Assembly (NCBI RefSeq): GCF_013778455.1
Contig: NZ_JACEHE010000032.1
Location: 1-64,000 of the forward strand
DNA: 64,000 nucleotides
Direction: 5' to 3'
Source of the DNA: Streptomyces himalayensis subsp. himalayensis
Lineage (GTDB): Bacteria > Actinomycetota > Actinomycetes > Streptomycetales > Streptomycetaceae
A program made the translations under genes and the position numbers. This document shows, piece after piece, positions 50,037 through 59,103 of this stretch; the stretch's first letter is position 1, and each line of letters opens with the position of its first letter. A model generated the notes under the pieces. It worked only from the letters and a program-made list of their open reading frames with translations, had not been told where the DNA came from and ran no database searches.

Positions 50037-50564
50037 TTGGCCAGTCTCAACAAGGGACTCAAGAAGGTCGAAATACGGCTCCGGTGGGACCCCAGCCCGC
50101 TGGGCCGTCCGCCACACGACCTCGACATCATCGCCGCGACGTACACGGCGGAAGAACCGTACGGAAAGCCGTCGTACGTCGTGCACTTCGGCAGCCGGTC
50201 GCCCGACGGCACCATCACGCTCAGCCGGGACAGCCGGACCGGTCAGGGCTTCGGCTTCGACGAGGTGATGGTCCTGGAACTCGAGCGGCTGGCGGCCGGG
50301 TACGCGCGCGTGGTGGTCGGTGTGATCATCCAGCAGCGCAGCGGCGACCGGACTTTCCAGGACATCGCCAACCCGCGCGTGGTGATCACAGAAGGCCATA
50401 CGGAGCTGGCTGCGGACGACCTCGCACGGGTCGCAGACTCCACCGCGGCCACCGTCGCGGAGTTCGCCCGCGATGCCTCCGGGGAGTGGGAGCTCCGCGA
50501 GGCGCTGCGCGGCTTCGACGGGGATCCGGAGTCGTTCGCCGCCGTCATGGGCAGCCGTTCGTGA
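50037..50564 (+). CDS. TerD-family protein
   Basis: 175 residues from a TTG at 50037 with GGGAGG nine bases upstream. It begins ASLNKGLKKVEIRLRWDPS, the usual start of stand-alone Streptomyces TerD-like proteins. The family hallmark of a calcium-binding beta sandwich is suggested by DLDIIAATYT and FGFDEVMVLELERL. TerD proteins take part in tellurite or stress responses and in differentiation. An ATG at 49922 would add 38 residues without family similarity. It converges with nrdJ across a strong hairpin. Confidence 0.83.
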   Translation: MASLNKGLKKVEIRLRWDPSPLGRPPHDLDIIAATYTAEEPYGKPSYVVHFGSRSPDGTITLSRDSRTGQGFGFDEVMVLELERLAAGYARVVVGVIIQQRSGDRTFQDIANPRVVITEGHTELAADDLARVADSTAATVAEFARDASGEWELREALRGFDGDPESFAAVMGSRS

Positions 50565-50577
50565 TCTACGGGAACGC

Positions 50578-50618
50578 CGTGAGGGGCGGCACGGCCGGTG
50601 GCCGTACCGCCCCTCACG
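50578..50618. terminator. Bidirectional hairpin between the TerD-like gene and nrdJ
   Basis: CGTGAGGGGCGGCACGGCC (50578-50596) pairs with GGCCGTACCGCCCCTCACG (50600-50618), one mismatch and a three-base loop. It sits 13 bases past each stop, so it can end both convergent transcripts, although no T tract follows. Confidence 0.85.
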
Positions 50619-50631
50619 GGCTCTGGGTCAA

Positions 50632-53529
50632 TCAGCTGCAGCCGCTGGTCGAGCCGCAGCCCTCGCAGATGTAGCAGGAGCCGGCGCGCTGCATCTTCGT
50701 GCCGCAGGAGAAGCACAGCGGGGCGTCGGCCTGGATGCCCAGCTGCATCTCCACCAGCTCGGCGCTGGTGTGCGCCTGCTTCGGGGCGGGCTTGGCCGCC
50801 TCCTCCTTGGGCGCGGCGGCCACGGCCTTCAGCTCCTGTGCCCGCGGCGCGGACTGGGCCAGGCCCTCGACGTCCATCTCGGCGTCGTCGATGGACTGCT
50901 CGTACGAACCGGTCTCCAGGTGGCGCTGGCGCTCCTCGGCCGAGTGGATGCCGAGCGCCGAGCGGGTCTCGAAGGGCAGGAAGTCCAGCGCCAGGCGGCG
51001 GAAGATGTAGTCGACGATCGACTGCGCCATCCGCACGTCCGGGTCGTCCGTCATACCGGCCGGCTCGAAGCGCATGTTGGTGAACTTCGAGACGTACGTC
51101 TCCAGGGGCACGCCGTACTGCAGACCGACGGAGACGGCGATGGAGAAGGCGTCCATCATGCCCGCGAGGGTGGAGCCCTGCTTGGACATCTTCAGGAAGA
51201 CCTCGCCGAGACCGTCGTCCGGGTAGGAGTTGGCGGTCATGTAGCCCTCGGCACCGCCGACCGTGAAGGAGGTGGTGATGCCGGGACGGCCCTTGGGGAG
51301 GCGCTTGCGGACCGGGCGGTACTCGACGACCTTCTCGACCGCGGTACGGATCGTCTCCTCGGCCTTCTCGGTGATCTCGGCTTTCTCCTGCTCCTTCTTC
51401 TTGGCGGAGAGGGGCTGGCCGACCTTGCAGTTGTCGCGGTAGATGGCGAGGGCCTTGACGCCCATCTTCCACGCCTCGAAGTAGACCTCTTCGACGTCCT
51501 CGACGGTGGCGGTCTCGGGGAGGTTGACCGTCTTGGACAGGGCGCCGGAGATCCACGGCTGGATGGCGGCCATCATGCGGACGTGACCCATCGCGGAGAT
51601 GGAGCGCTCGCCCATGGCGCAGTCGAAGACCTCGTAGTGCTCCGTCTTCAGGCCGGGGGCGTCGATCACATTGCCGTGCTCGGCGATGTGGGCGACGATC
51701 GCCTCGATCTGCTCCTCCTGGTAGCCCAGGCGGCGCAGGGCCTGCGGGACGGTGCCGTTGACGATCTGCATCGAGCCGCCGCCGACGAGCTTCTTGAACT
51801 TGACCAGCGCGAGGTCGGGCTCGAGTCCGGTGGTGTCGCAGGACATCGCGAGACCGATGGTGCCGGTCGGGGCGATGACGGACGCCTGCGAGTTGCGGAA
51901 GCCGTTCTTCTCGCCGAGGCGGATCACGTCCTGCCAGGCCTCGGTGGCGGCGGCCCAGATCGGCGTGTCCAGGTCGTCCATGCGGACGGCCGTGGCGTTG
52001 GCGTCGGCGTGCTGCTTCATGACGCGCTGGTGCGGCTGCGCGTTGCGGGCGTAGCCGTCGTACGGGCCGACGACCGCGGCGAGCTCGGCGGAACGCTTGT
52101 ACGAGGTGCCGGTCATCAGGGAGGTGATGGCACCGGCGAGCGCGCGGCCGCCGTTCGAGTCGTACGCGTGGCCGGTCGCCATCAGCAGGGCGCCGAGGTT
52201 GGCGTAGCCGATGCCGAGCTGGCGGAAGGCGCGGGTGTTCTCGCCGATCTTCTGGGTCGGGAAGTCCGCGAAGCAGATGGAGATGTCCATCGCGGTGATG
52301 ACGAGCTCGACGACCTTCGAGAAGCGCTCGACGTCGAAGGACTGGTTGCCCTTGCCGTCGTCCTTCAGGAACTTCATCAGGTTCAGCGAGGCGAGGTTGC
52401 AGGACGTGTTGTCCAGGTGCATGTACTCGCTGCACGGGTTCGAGCCGTTGATCCGGCCGGACTCCGGGCACGTGTGCCAGTGGTTGATGGTGTCGTCGTA
52501 CTGGATGCCCGGGTCGGCGCACGCCCACGCGGCCTCGGCCATCTTGCGGAAGAGCTCCTTGGCGTCGACCTCCTCGATGACCTCGCCGGTCATACGGGCA
52601 CGCAGGCCGAACTTCTCGCCGTTCTCGACGGCCTTCATGAACTCGTCGTTCACACGGACCGAGTTGTTGGCGTTCTGGTACTGGACGGAGGTGATGTCCT
52701 CGCCGCCCAGGTCCATGTCGAAGCCCGCGTCGCGCAGCGCGCGGATCTTCTCCTCTTCCTTCACCTTGGTCTCGATGAAGTCCTCGATGTCCGGGTGGTC
52801 GACGTCGAGGATGACCATCTTGGCCGCCCGGCGCGTCGCGCCACCGGACTTGATCGTTCCGGCGGAGGCGTCGGCGCCGCGCATGAAGGACACCGGGCCG
52901 GAGGCGTTGCCGCCCGAGGACAGCAGCTCCTTGGAGGAACGGATACGGGAGAGGTTCAGGCCGGCACCGGAGCCGCCCTTGAAGATCATGCCCTCTTCCT
53001 TGTACCAGTCGAGGATCGACTCCATGGAGTCGTCGACGGACAGGATGAAGCACGCGGAGACCTGCTGCGGCTGCGGGGTTCCGACGTTGAACCAGACGGG
53101 GCTGTTGAAGCTGAAGATCTGGTGCAGGAGGGCGTACGCCAGCTCGTGCTCGAAGATCTCGGCGTCGGCGGGCGAGGCGAAGTACTTGTAGTCCTCACCG
53201 GCCTTCCGGTAGGTCTTCACGATGCGGTCGATGAGCTGCTTGAGGCTCACCTCGCGCTGCGGGGTGCCGACGGCACCGCGGAAGTACTTGCTGGTGACGA
53301 TGTTGACCGCGTTCACCGACCAGAAGTCGGGGAACTCGACGCCACGCTGCTCGAAGTTGACCGAGCCGTCGCGCCAGTTGGTCATGACGACGTCACGGCG
53401 CTCCCAGACCACCTCGTCGTACGGATGCACGCCGGGGGTGGTGTGGATGCGCTCGATGCGCAGCCCCTTGATCACCTTGGCACCCTTCGCTCGGGAACCT
53501 CGTGCCGGGCCACTCGCCGTCTCTGTCAT
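50632..53529 (-). CDS. nrdJ: Adenosylcobalamin-dependent ribonucleotide reductase (class II)
   Basis: Reduces ribonucleotides to deoxyribonucleotides using coenzyme B12. It has 965 residues from the ATG at 53529 (GGGAGG upstream). N-terminal part: FNSPVWFNVGTPQPQQVSACFILS. The finger-loop cysteine region contains NPCSEYMHLDNTSCNLASLN, and the phosphate-binding segment EKNGFRNSQASVIAPTGTIG follows. The C-terminus bears a zinc-like cluster CFSCGTKMQRAGSCYICEGC close to the end, serving as redox-active cysteines. It is downstream of nrdR with a 160-base gap, the known nrdRJ operon. Expression should respond to NrdR-ATP/dATP. Confidence 0.97.
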   Translation of the reverse strand: MTETASGPARGSRAKGAKVIKGLRIERIHTTPGVHPYDEVVWERRDVVMTNWRDGSVNFEQRGVEFPDFWSVNAVNIVTSKYFRGAVGTPQREVSLKQLIDRIVKTYRKAGEDYKYFASPADAEIFEHELAYALLHQIFSFNSPVWFNVGTPQPQQVSACFILSVDDSMESILDWYKEEGMIFKGGSGAGLNLSRIRSSKELLSSGGNASGPVSFMRGADASAGTIKSGGATRRAAKMVILDVDHPDIEDFIETKVKEEEKIRALRDAGFDMDLGGEDITSVQYQNANNSVRVNDEFMKAVENGEKFGLRARMTGEVIEEVDAKELFRKMAEAAWACADPGIQYDDTINHWHTCPESGRINGSNPCSEYMHLDNTSCNLASLNLMKFLKDDGKGNQSFDVERFSKVVELVITAMDISICFADFPTQKIGENTRAFRQLGIGYANLGALLMATGHAYDSNGGRALAGAITSLMTGTSYKRSAELAAVVGPYDGYARNAQPHQRVMKQHADANATAVRMDDLDTPIWAAATEAWQDVIRLGEKNGFRNSQASVIAPTGTIGLAMSCDTTGLEPDLALVKFKKLVGGGSMQIVNGTVPQALRRLGYQEEQIEAIVAHIAEHGNVIDAPGLKTEHYEVFDCAMGERSISAMGHVRMMAAIQPWISGALSKTVNLPETATVEDVEEVYFEAWKMGVKALAIYRDNCKVGQPLSAKKKEQEKAEITEKAEETIRTAVEKVVEYRPVRKRLPKGRPGITTSFTVGGAEGYMTANSYPDDGLGEVFLKMSKQGSTLAGMMDAFSIAVSVGLQYGVPLETYVSKFTNMRFEPAGMTDDPDVRMAQSIVDYIFRRLALDFLPFETRSALGIHSAEERQRHLETGSYEQSIDDAEMDVEGLAQSAPRAQELKAVAAAPKEEAAKPAPKQAHTSAELVEMQLGIQADAPLCFSCGTKMQRAGSCYICEGCGSTSGCS

Positions 53530-53689
53530 GCCGCCTCCCTGTATCGGGCTAAAACGCCCTGAAGTGCCTCGTTCTTCCCGTGGCACGGTGTCTGTCTTGT
53601 ATTGCGGGCGCCGCTCTTGCCGCCCACAACAGGTCTTTGATCGCCGCCGATCTCGGGGGCCCGCCGGTCCGCCCGGCCGGGCCTGCCGG

Positions 53690-54244
53690 TCAGTCGGCGG
53701 CAGCGGCGGGCACGGGGACTTCGGCAGTCCCTCCGGACCCGCGGTCGGTTGCTTCGCGTCCTGCGCCCGCGCACTGCGCGTTCGCGGCGGGCTGCTGTGC
53801 CGGGTTCTCCCTCAGCTCCGTGATGGCGGCCTCGAAGTCCTCGAGCGAGTCGAACGCCCGGTACACGGACGCGAAGCGCAGATAGGCGACAAGGTCGAGT
53901 TCCTGCAGCGGGCCGAGAATGGCCAGCCCCACGTCATGGGTGGTCAGCTCGGCACTGCCGGTGGCGCGCACGGCCTCCTCGACCCGCTGGCCGAGTTGGG
54001 CGAGGGCGTCCTCGGTGACAGGCCGTCCCTGGCACGCCTTGCGCACGCCGTTGATGACCTTGGTGCGGCTGAAGGGCTCCGTCACCCCGCTGCGCTTGAT
54101 CACCATCAGCGAGCAGGTCTCCACGGTCGTGAACCGCCGGGAGCAGTCGGGGCACTGGCGGCGCCTGCGGATCGACGTGCCGTCGTCGGTGGTACGACTG
54201 TCGACGACTCGGCTGTCGGGGTGCCTGCAGAAGGGGCAGTGCAT
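53690..54244 (-). CDS. nrdR: Ribonucleotide-reductase repressor NrdR
   Basis: Zinc- and nucleotide-binding repressor of nrd genes. It has 184 residues from the ATG at 54244 (GGAGGG upstream). The zinc ribbon has CPFCRH near 3-8 and CPDCSRRFTTVE near 31-42. The ATP-cone follows at about 46-136 (VIKRSGVTEPFSRTKVINGVRKA). A disordered Ala/Gly-rich tail of about 40 residues is added. It heads the nrdRJ operon and has two candidate NrdR boxes upstream (54352-54398), consistent with autoregulation. Confidence 0.96.
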   Translation of the reverse strand: MHCPFCRHPDSRVVDSRTTDDGTSIRRRRQCPDCSRRFTTVETCSLMVIKRSGVTEPFSRTKVINGVRKACQGRPVTEDALAQLGQRVEEAVRATGSAELTTHDVGLAILGPLQELDLVAYLRFASVYRAFDSLEDFEAAITELRENPAQQPAANAQCAGAGREATDRGSGGTAEVPVPAAAAD

Positions 54245-54351
54245 GACTTCCAACCCTCCTTCACAGCAGACTCAATAGCCCCAAAAGGCGTCACACGCCC
54301 CTCGAAGCAGCCCCAAGCATAGGCGATGCCGGAGGCCCCGAAAGACCAGGG

Positions 54352-54398
54352 ACCACAACCTCTGGGCTACGACTGCAATCCAACCACTAGATCTGGGG
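54352..54398. promoter_or_regulatory. Pair of candidate NrdR boxes
   Basis: CCACTAGATCTGGGG (54384-54398) and ACCACAACCTCTGGG (54352-54366) lie 32 bases apart centre to centre, about three helical turns, as expected for paired NrdR boxes. They stand just over 100 bases before the nrdR start. Half-site similarity is partial. Confidence 0.55.
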
Positions 54399-54676
54399 TT
54401 TGGGCGCACTTTCGGCTCTATCGCGTGTCGCATCGCGAAGTGACAGGAGGTTCGCGCAGGTATCGCTGCACGTCGGGTCGCATGTCGCGTCCGCGCCGCA
54501 CGGAATCCGGGTCGATGCCCGGGCGGCCGGAGCCCGGATGGCAGACTGGAGGCCCCACAAGGGGCGCTCGATCCCGGCGGTGAATCGTAGCGGATTGAAC
54601 CCAAATGCCTGACACGCCGGGCGACAGCCATACACCCGGACCCATGATCAAGTGCGGCAATACGCGATATTTCACT

Positions 54677-54690
54677 CGAACGTGTGTTTG
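54677..54690. promoter_or_regulatory. SOS box before lexA
   Basis: CGAACGTGTGTTTG matches the actinobacterial LexA box CGAACNNNNGTTCG in all but one fixed position. It lies about 70 bases before the lexA start, so LexA should repress its own gene. Confidence 0.87.
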
Positions 54691-54757
54691 GCGCAACCTT
54701 TCGAAAGCAACTACCGTTGTCCAGCCAGGGAGAACATCTCGAGAGGGGCCGACCGAC

Positions 54758-55543
54758 GTGACCACCACCGCAGACAGTGCCACCATCACTGCCCAGGACC
54801 GCTCCCAGGGCCGACTCGAGCCGGTGCATGCCATGAATGACGCAATCACAAACCAGGAGGGGCAAAAGCCCGCCCGCTCCCTGCCGGGCCGACCTCCAGG
54901 CATCCGGGCGGACAGCTCGGGGCTCACCGACCGGCAGCGGCGGGTCATCGAGGTCATCAGGGACTCCGTGCAGCGGCGGGGTTACCCGCCGTCGATGCGC
55001 GAGATCGGGCAGGCGGTCGGCCTCTCCAGCACCTCTTCGGTGGCTCACCAGCTGATGGCTCTGGAGCGCAAGGGCTTCCTCCGCCGCGACCCGCACCGCC
55101 CACGCGCGTACGAGGTCCGAGGCGCCGACCAGCCGACGGTCCAGCCCACCGACACGGCGGGCAAGCCGGCCGCGTCGTACGTACCGCTGGTCGGCCGTAT
55201 CGCGGCCGGTGGCCCGATCCTCGCCGAGGAGTCGGTCGAGGACGTGTTCCCGCTGCCCCGCCAGCTCGTGGGCGACGGCGAGCTCTTCGTCCTGAAGGTC
55301 GTCGGTGACTCCATGATCGAGGCCGCCATCTGTGATGGGGACTGGGTGACGGTCCGCCGCCAGCCGGTCGCCGAGAACGGCGACATCGTCGCGGCGATGC
55401 TCGACGGCGAGGCGACGGTCAAGCGCTTCAAGCGCGAGGACGGCCATGTGTGGCTGCTCCCGCACAACTCCGCGTACCAGCCGATCCCCGGTGACGAGGC
55501 GACGATCCTCGGCAAGGTGGTGGCGGTGCTGCGGCGGGTGTGA
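54758..55543 (+). CDS. lexA: SOS repressor LexA
   Basis: Repressor of DNA-damage genes that self-cleaves when stimulated by RecA. It has 261 residues from the GTG at 54758. A non-conserved leader of about 50 residues precedes the winged helix (LTDRQRRVIEVIRDSVQRRG, then PSMREIGQAVGLSS). The cleavage site is A150-G151 in RIAAGGPI, catalytic serine S185 in VGDSM, and lysine K222 in ATVKRF. An SOS box lies upstream. It is followed by an intrinsic terminator at 55560-55594. Confidence 0.97.
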   Translation: MTTTADSATITAQDRSQGRLEPVHAMNDAITNQEGQKPARSLPGRPPGIRADSSGLTDRQRRVIEVIRDSVQRRGYPPSMREIGQAVGLSSTSSVAHQLMALERKGFLRRDPHRPRAYEVRGADQPTVQPTDTAGKPAASYVPLVGRIAAGGPILAEESVEDVFPLPRQLVGDGELFVLKVVGDSMIEAAICDGDWVTVRRQPVAENGDIVAAMLDGEATVKRFKREDGHVWLLPHNSAYQPIPGDEATILGKVVAVLRRV

Positions 55544-55559
55544 CACTCCGCCCCTGACC

Positions 55560-55599
55560 GGGCCCCGGGACCAACTGCGCCGGTCCCGGGGCCCTGCCC
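55560..55599 (+). terminator. Intrinsic terminator after lexA
   Basis: GGGCCCCGGGACC (55560-55572) pairs perfectly with GGTCCCGGGGCCC (55582-55594), and the sequence TGCCCTTTTT follows. Confidence 0.92.
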
Positions 55600-55618
55600 T
55601 TTTTGCGGCTAAACCTCT

Positions 55619-55660
55619 GCCTCCCCCAGACTCCGTCCGGGGGGACCCCCACTCGCGGAG
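55619..55660. repeat. Dispersed GC-rich hairpin repeat
   Basis: CTCCCCCAGACTCCGTCCGG followed by GGGGACCCCCACTCGCGG. This is the same class of G/C-run element as in the repeats at 7272-7385 and 15057-15124, and common in Streptomyces intergenic regions. Confidence 0.7.
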
Positions 55661-55851
55661 CTGGTTGCTCGCCGTTGGGGTTCCTCAATTGATGATTGCG
55701 GTAGGTGGGCGGATGAATGCCTGGCCGGTGCCCTCGCGGCGTGGTGGTGCACCGGCTGAGTGATGGCCGGTGTGGCGCACCGCCTGTGCGGCCATGGGCC
55801 CACTGGGCCTCCGCCTGTGCAGCCGCGGCCGCCGCCGGAACGGGCCAGGGC

Positions 55852-57861
55852 CTACTGGGCCTCCGCCTCGGCGGCCGCATCGGCCTTGGCGACCGCATCG
55901 ATCGCTGCCAGTGAGCGGCGGATCTGGTTGCGGTCCGTCGTGTACCAGAAATCGGGCAGGGACGCTTTCAGATAGCTGCCGTACCGGGCCGTGGCCAGTC
56001 TCGAATCCAGTACGGCGACCACTCCGCGGTCCCCCGACGCCCGTACGAGACGCCCGGCCCCCTGGGCCATCAACAGCGCCGCATGGGTTGCCGCGACGGC
56101 CATGAAGCCATTGCCGCCGTTGTCCTCGACGGCCTTCTGCCGGGCGCTCATCAGCGGATCGTCGGGGCGCGGGAAGGGGATCTTGTCCATGACCACCAGC
56201 TGACAGCTGGGACCCGGGACGTCGACACCCTGCCAGAGCGACAGCGTGCCGAACAGGCAGGCCTTCGGATCGGCCGCGAAGTTCTTGATCAGCTCGCCGA
56301 GGGTCTCCTCTCCCTGCAGCAGTATCGGGAACTCGGGGATGCGGGCCCGCAGCGCCTCGGCCGCGGACTGGGCGCCGCGCATGGAGGAGAACAGGCCCAG
56401 CGTGCGGCCGCCCGCCGCCTGGATCAGCTCGGTGAGCTCGTCGAGCATGTCACCGCGCTCGCCGTCCCGCGCGGGACGGGCCAGATGCTTGGCGACGTAG
56501 AGGATGCCCTGTTTGCGGTAGTCGAACGGCGATCCGACGTCGATGCCCTTCCATACGGGCAGATCCTCGTCCTCATTGCCCGGTGTTCCTGCGATGCCTT
56601 CGGGGGCCAGGCCCAGCGAGGCCCCCACACCGTTGAAATCGCCGCCCAGCTTCAGCGTCGCCGAGGTCAGGGTCACTGAGCGGTCGGCGAAGAGCTTCTC
56701 GCGGAGCAGGCCGGACACGGACATGGGGGCCACCCGCAGCGAGGCACCGAAGCGGTCATGGCGTTCGTACCAGACGACGTCCCACTCGGAGCCGTTCGTG
56801 ATCCGCTCCGCCACGTCGTGCACTGTCTCGACGGATGCCAGGGCCTGCTTGCGCACCGCGTCCTCGTCCTGGACGGACTTGTCACGGGTGGTCCCGAGAG
56901 CCGAGATCACAGTGCGGGCGGCATCGCGCAGCGCCAGCAGCGCATAGCCCAGATCCTCGGGGATCTCCTCCAGCCGGCCCGGAAGGGCCAGCTCCATCAG
57001 CCGCTCGAAGCCCTCGGCGGCGGTCTGCAGCTGATCGGCCGCCTTCTCGTTCACCAGCTTGGCGGCGCGGCGCACCGCACGGTTGACCTGGCCGGGAGTG
57101 AGCTCGCCGGTGGCGACGCCCGTCACCCGGGAGACCAGTTCGTGGGCCTCGTCGACGATGAGCACCTCGTGCTGCGGGAGGACCGGCGCGCCCTCGATCG
57201 CGTCGATGGCGAGAAGCGCGTGATTGGTGACGACGACCTCGGCGAGCTTCGCGCGCTCGCGCGCCATCTCGGCGAAGCACTCGGCGCCATACGCGCACTT
57301 CGAGGCGCCCAGGCACTCCCGGGACGACACGGACACCTGCGACCAGGCCCGGTCGGAGACGCCCGGGGTGAGGTCGTCGCGGTCGCCGGTCTCCGTCTCG
57401 TCCGCCCAGTCCCGCATTCTCAGCAGGTCCTGGCCGAGCTTGCTGGTGGGTGCGGCCGCCTCGAACTGGTCGAAGGGGCCCTCCTCCTCATCCTGCGGCA
57501 TGCCCTCGTGGAGGCGGTGCAGGCAGAGATAGTTCGAGCGGCCCTTGAGCATGGCGAACTCGGGGCGGCGCCGCAGCAGCGGATGCAGCGCCTCGACCGT
57601 ACGCGGAAGGTCGCGCTCCACGAGTTGGCGCTGCAGCGCCAGGGTGGCCGTCGCCACGACGACCCGGTCCCCGTGCGCCAGCGCGGGCACCAGATAGCCC
57701 AGCGACTTACCGGTGCCGGTGCCCGCCTGGACGAGCAGATGCGAGCCGTCGTCGATCGCCTGGGCGACGGCTTCGGCCATGGCCACCTGGCCAGGCCGCT
57801 CCGTGCCGCCGACTGCGGTGACAGCGGCGTGCAGGAGTTCGGGGAGTGAGGGCTTCGTCAT
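55852..57861 (-). CDS. DinG-family ATP-dependent DNA helicase
   Basis: Predicted 5'-to-3' XPD-like helicase acting in repair. It has 669 residues. Walker A is VQAGTGTGKSLGYLVPA near residue 45. The likely [4Fe-4S] cysteine patch includes CLHRL and SSRECLGASKCAYGAECFAEMA (about 184-205). DEAH box VDEAHELVSRV, and the later motifs SLWQGVDVPG and AQGAGRLVRASGDRGV close the helicase core. It is near lexA, but no SOS box was seen directly upstream. The ATG at 57861 opens the conserved SLPELLHAAV start. Confidence 0.92.
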   Translation of the reverse strand: MTKPSLPELLHAAVTAVGGTERPGQVAMAEAVAQAIDDGSHLLVQAGTGTGKSLGYLVPALAHGDRVVVATATLALQRQLVERDLPRTVEALHPLLRRRPEFAMLKGRSNYLCLHRLHEGMPQDEEEGPFDQFEAAAPTSKLGQDLLRMRDWADETETGDRDDLTPGVSDRAWSQVSVSSRECLGASKCAYGAECFAEMARERAKLAEVVVTNHALLAIDAIEGAPVLPQHEVLIVDEAHELVSRVTGVATGELTPGQVNRAVRRAAKLVNEKAADQLQTAAEGFERLMELALPGRLEEIPEDLGYALLALRDAARTVISALGTTRDKSVQDEDAVRKQALASVETVHDVAERITNGSEWDVVWYERHDRFGASLRVAPMSVSGLLREKLFADRSVTLTSATLKLGGDFNGVGASLGLAPEGIAGTPGNEDEDLPVWKGIDVGSPFDYRKQGILYVAKHLARPARDGERGDMLDELTELIQAAGGRTLGLFSSMRGAQSAAEALRARIPEFPILLQGEETLGELIKNFAADPKACLFGTLSLWQGVDVPGPSCQLVVMDKIPFPRPDDPLMSARQKAVEDNGGNGFMAVAATHAALLMAQGAGRLVRASGDRGVVAVLDSRLATARYGSYLKASLPDFWYTTDRNQIRRSLAAIDAVAKADAAAEAEAQ

Positions 57862-58054
57862 AGGCCGTCCACCCTAGTGCGTGGCTCTGACAGTCCCGGC
57901 CAGGAGACGGGACGCTGCCATGGCCTGTTCGAGCGTCGGGCACAGGTGGGTGCCGCAGGCCGCCCGGACCTGCCTGGACTCGATCTGGACTGGATCAGGA
58001 GGGAGCCCCGACGCCGGCCGCGGCGAGGGCGGAGAGGATCGCGCCTACCGCGGA

Positions 58055-59053
58055 TCACGCGGGGTCGCGATCGCGGACCATGAGTGCGGCCCGCTTGCCG
58101 GGGAGGTCGACCTCCGCGGAGAAGCGGAAACCGGCGTTCAGAAACGCGGCGACGGAGGGAACGTTGCGTAGATCGGGTTCGGCGATCACGCGGGTGCATG
58201 GGAGACGGTGGCCGAGCACGAGATCGGCGACGGCTCTCAGGAGGGCCGTGCCGAGTCCTCGGCCGCGGTGGGCGACACCGCCGATGAGGAGGTGGACTCC
58301 GGTGTCGTGCGGGCGGGCGGGGTAGTAGCGGGCGACCGGGTCGAGGTCCGCGCGGTAGATCTCCCAGTAGCTCATGGGCGCGCCGTCGAGCACGCCGAGA
58401 CAGGGCACGCTCCGTCCGTCGCCTTCGATCTGGGGACGCAGATGGGCCTCCGTGACGGTGTCCGGGCCGTCCAGCTCCCAGAACGCAGCAACGGCCGGAT
58501 CGTTCATCCAGCGGCTGATGAGCGGCAGATCGCGCTCGATGCGTACCGGTACGAGCCTGAAGACTCCTGCGGGTGTGCTGGTCGGGCCCCAGTCGGCGAT
58601 GTGGTCGAGCAGATCGTCGTCGGCGAAGGCCGCGAGGTCCGCCGGCATGGGCTGCGTGATGCGCTGTGTGCAGGCATGCGCCGCGCCATGCATGTCGGCG
58701 TGCCTGCCGCCGTGCATGTCTCCGTACCTGTCGGCAGGAATTCTGACGCCGACGGCCGACGGGGGCTCCGCACCGTTTGCGGTGGCCCCTGCTCCCCTGG
58801 CGGGCTCATCGACGTCGTCGCCCTGGACGGCCTCGGTGAAGGTGGCGATGACCTCATCCGGCAGGCGCAGGTCCAGTGTGTCCTGGCTGTTCGCGTCCGA
58901 TCCGGGTTCCTCGCCCATGCCTCCACCCGTGCCGGTCCCGGTCTCGGCCCTGATGTCGGCCGCGGTGGCAGAACCTCTCTCCATACCGGTCCCCGGGCCG
59001 GTCTCGGTGGCGGTGGTGACACCGGCGTCGGTGCTCGCATCGGTGGGAGCCAT
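58055..59053 (-). CDS. GNAT acyltransferase of an NIS siderophore cluster
   Basis: 332 residues. The ATG at 59053 has GAGGAG upstream. The first 140 residues are disordered and contain a His/Met-rich segment DMHGGRHADMHGAAHAC. The GNAT domain (about 155-325, IucB/MbtK-like) shows RWMNDPAVAAFWELDGPDT, then GVHLLIGGVAHRGRGLGTAL, the acetyl-CoA-binding loop, and RVIAEPDLRNVPSVAAFLNAGF. Enzymes of this type acylate amines in siderophore precursors. It is the last of three same-strand genes; the synthetase gene ends 50 bases upstream. Confidence 0.85.
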   Translation of the reverse strand: MAPTDASTDAGVTTATETGPGTGMERGSATAADIRAETGTGTGGGMGEEPGSDANSQDTLDLRLPDEVIATFTEAVQGDDVDEPARGAGATANGAEPPSAVGVRIPADRYGDMHGGRHADMHGAAHACTQRITQPMPADLAAFADDDLLDHIADWGPTSTPAGVFRLVPVRIERDLPLISRWMNDPAVAAFWELDGPDTVTEAHLRPQIEGDGRSVPCLGVLDGAPMSYWEIYRADLDPVARYYPARPHDTGVHLLIGGVAHRGRGLGTALLRAVADLVLGHRLPCTRVIAEPDLRNVPSVAAFLNAGFRFSAEVDLPGKRAALMVRDRDPA

Positions 59054-59103
59054 GGCGACGCTCCTCTCTCGGACGGGTGGGGTCGGGTTGTGTTCCTCAG
59101 CGA

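Larger units (their letters stand above)
54245..54757. other. Divergent nrdR/lexA promoter region
   Basis: 513 bases holding the two NrdR-box candidates and the SOS box. No open frame in it looks coding. The two operons are replication- or damage-linked and share this control region. Confidence 0.7.
55544..55851. other. Spacer between convergent lexA and dinG
   Basis: 308 bases. Besides the lexA terminator it carries a Streptomyces-type repeat at 55619-55660 (GGGGGGACCCCCACTCGCGG core). Beyond that I see no gene or clear hairpin. Confidence 0.55.
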
